In this document: positions 5,580 to 6,067 of the stretch, piece after piece
How the letters are laid out: every line of letters begins with the position of its first letter
How positions within the stretch are numbered: the stretch's first letter is position 1
Program-made: the position numbers and the translations under genes
Source: Xanthobacteraceae bacterium
GTDB taxonomy: Bacteria > Pseudomonadota > Alphaproteobacteria > Rhizobiales > Xanthobacteraceae
Direction: 5' to 3'
NCBI GenBank assembly: GCA_025929595.1
Contig: JAICQA010000171.1
Coordinates: 1-6,067 of the forward strand
DNA: 6,067 bases
The notes under the pieces: model-generated
What the model was told of the DNA's origin: nothing
What the model saw: the letters and a program-made list of their open reading frames with translations, nothing else
Databases searched by the model: none

Positions 5580-6067
5580 TGATGCGCTCGGCGGAAGCCA
5601 CGACGGGCCGCGAGCGCAGCTGCGCGATGATCGCGGTCAGATGTTTCAGGTCGTACACTTCGACGTCGATGGTCATTTCGGTGAAGTCGGGCGAGCGGCG
5701 CGACATGTGGATGTTGTCGATGTTGCCGCCGTGCTCGCTGATCGCCTGCGCGATCTGCGCCAGCGTTCCAGGCGCGTTAGACGCATGCACCATCACTTGA
5801 GCGGGAAAGCGCCGCGGTGCACCGTCGTCGATATCCCAGCGCACATCGAGCCAACGTTCGGGCTCGTCGTCGAATTCCTTCAGCGCGGGCGATTGGATTG
5901 GATAGATCGTGATGCCCTCGCCGGGCGACAGAATGCCAACGATGCGGTCACCCGGCACCGCCCCGCCCTTGGCGAAACGCACCGGCAGGTCACCGCCGGT
6001 ACCGCGACTGGGCACCGGGCTTGAAGACGGCCCGCTGTTGTCGCCGCCGCGGAAGCCCGGGATACGA
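5572..6067 (-). CDS. rel: Rel/SpoT-family bifunctional (p)ppGpp synthetase/hydrolase, C-terminal part, cut by the window edge
   Basis: This is the 3' end of a long RSH protein that makes and degrades the alarmone (p)ppGpp in the stringent response. Only the last 164 residues are in the window, so the catalytic HD and synthetase domains are not seen. The visible part begins with a Gly/Ser/Pro-rich linker. Next comes LPVRFAKGGAVPGDRIVGIL, which corresponds to the zinc-finger or conserved-cysteine domain, then GITIYPIQSPAL and PERWLDVRWD. An ACT/RRM regulatory domain ends the protein (from about FPAQVMVHASNAPGTLAQIA to VVASAERING). The cysteines usual in the first domain are absent. Alphaproteobacteria usually carry a single RSH, so this is probably the main (p)ppGpp enzyme. 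It has been named relA, spoT, rel or rsh in different genomes. The stop overlaps the pdxJ start by 8 bases. Confidence 0.93.
   Translation of the reverse strand, partial: RIPGFRGGDNSGPSSSPVPSRGTGGDLPVRFAKGGAVPGDRIVGILSPGEGITIYPIQSPALKEFDDEPERWLDVRWDIDDGAPRRFPAQVMVHASNAPGTLAQIAQAISEHGGNIDNIHMSRRSPDFTEMTIDVEVYDLKHLTAIIAQLRSRPVVASAERING

Noticed and set aside
1..6067. A hidden mobile element, defence system, CRISPR array or RNA gene
   Set aside because: Coding sequence fills nearly the whole window with a conserved housekeeping cluster. No direct repeats, transposase motifs, tRNA-like folds or long unexplained gaps were seen.

Overview
The window is a compact, GC-rich stretch of bacterial chromosome in which all eight genes read on the minus strand. 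In transcription order, from the right edge to the left, they are: the 3' end of a long Rel/SpoT-type (p)ppGpp synthetase-hydrolase, pdxJ, acpS, lepB, rnc, era, recO, and the first half of parC. Gene order, protein sequence and codon bias point to an alphaproteobacterium of the order Hyphomicrobiales, probably close to the Bradyrhizobium/Rhodopseudomonas side. That placement is from memory of families and synteny, not from a search.

Layout. Rel overlaps pdxJ by 8 bases, and pdxJ overlaps acpS by an ATGA junction. A gap of about 50 bases follows acpS, the only internal place where a new promoter looks plausible. LepB overlaps rnc by ATGA, rnc overlaps era by 8 bases, and era is 7 bases from recO. 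A 42-base gap then precedes parC, which runs off the left edge. No gene-free stretch exceeds about 52 bases, and I see no tRNA, rRNA, mobile element, CRISPR array or attachment site.

How the genes fit together. This is a housekeeping growth-control cluster. It covers the stringent response (Rel), PLP synthesis (PdxJ), activation of acyl carrier protein (AcpS), signal-peptide cleavage (LepB), processing of rRNA and other dsRNA (RNase III), 30S subunit assembly (Era), recombinational repair (RecO) and chromosome decatenation (ParC). The overlapping starts and stops imply co-transcription and translational coupling in two blocks, rel-pdxJ-acpS and lepB-rnc-era-recO, with parC possibly joined by read-through.

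I found no undescribed system. The items worth a second look are small. They are an Ala/Lys-rich basic tail on RNase III that also contains the era start, a Rel zinc-finger-like domain without its cysteines, substitutions at the quinolone-determining positions of ParC, a GEGG loop in the Era KH domain, and a possible promoter just upstream of lepB that would give a nearly leaderless mRNA.
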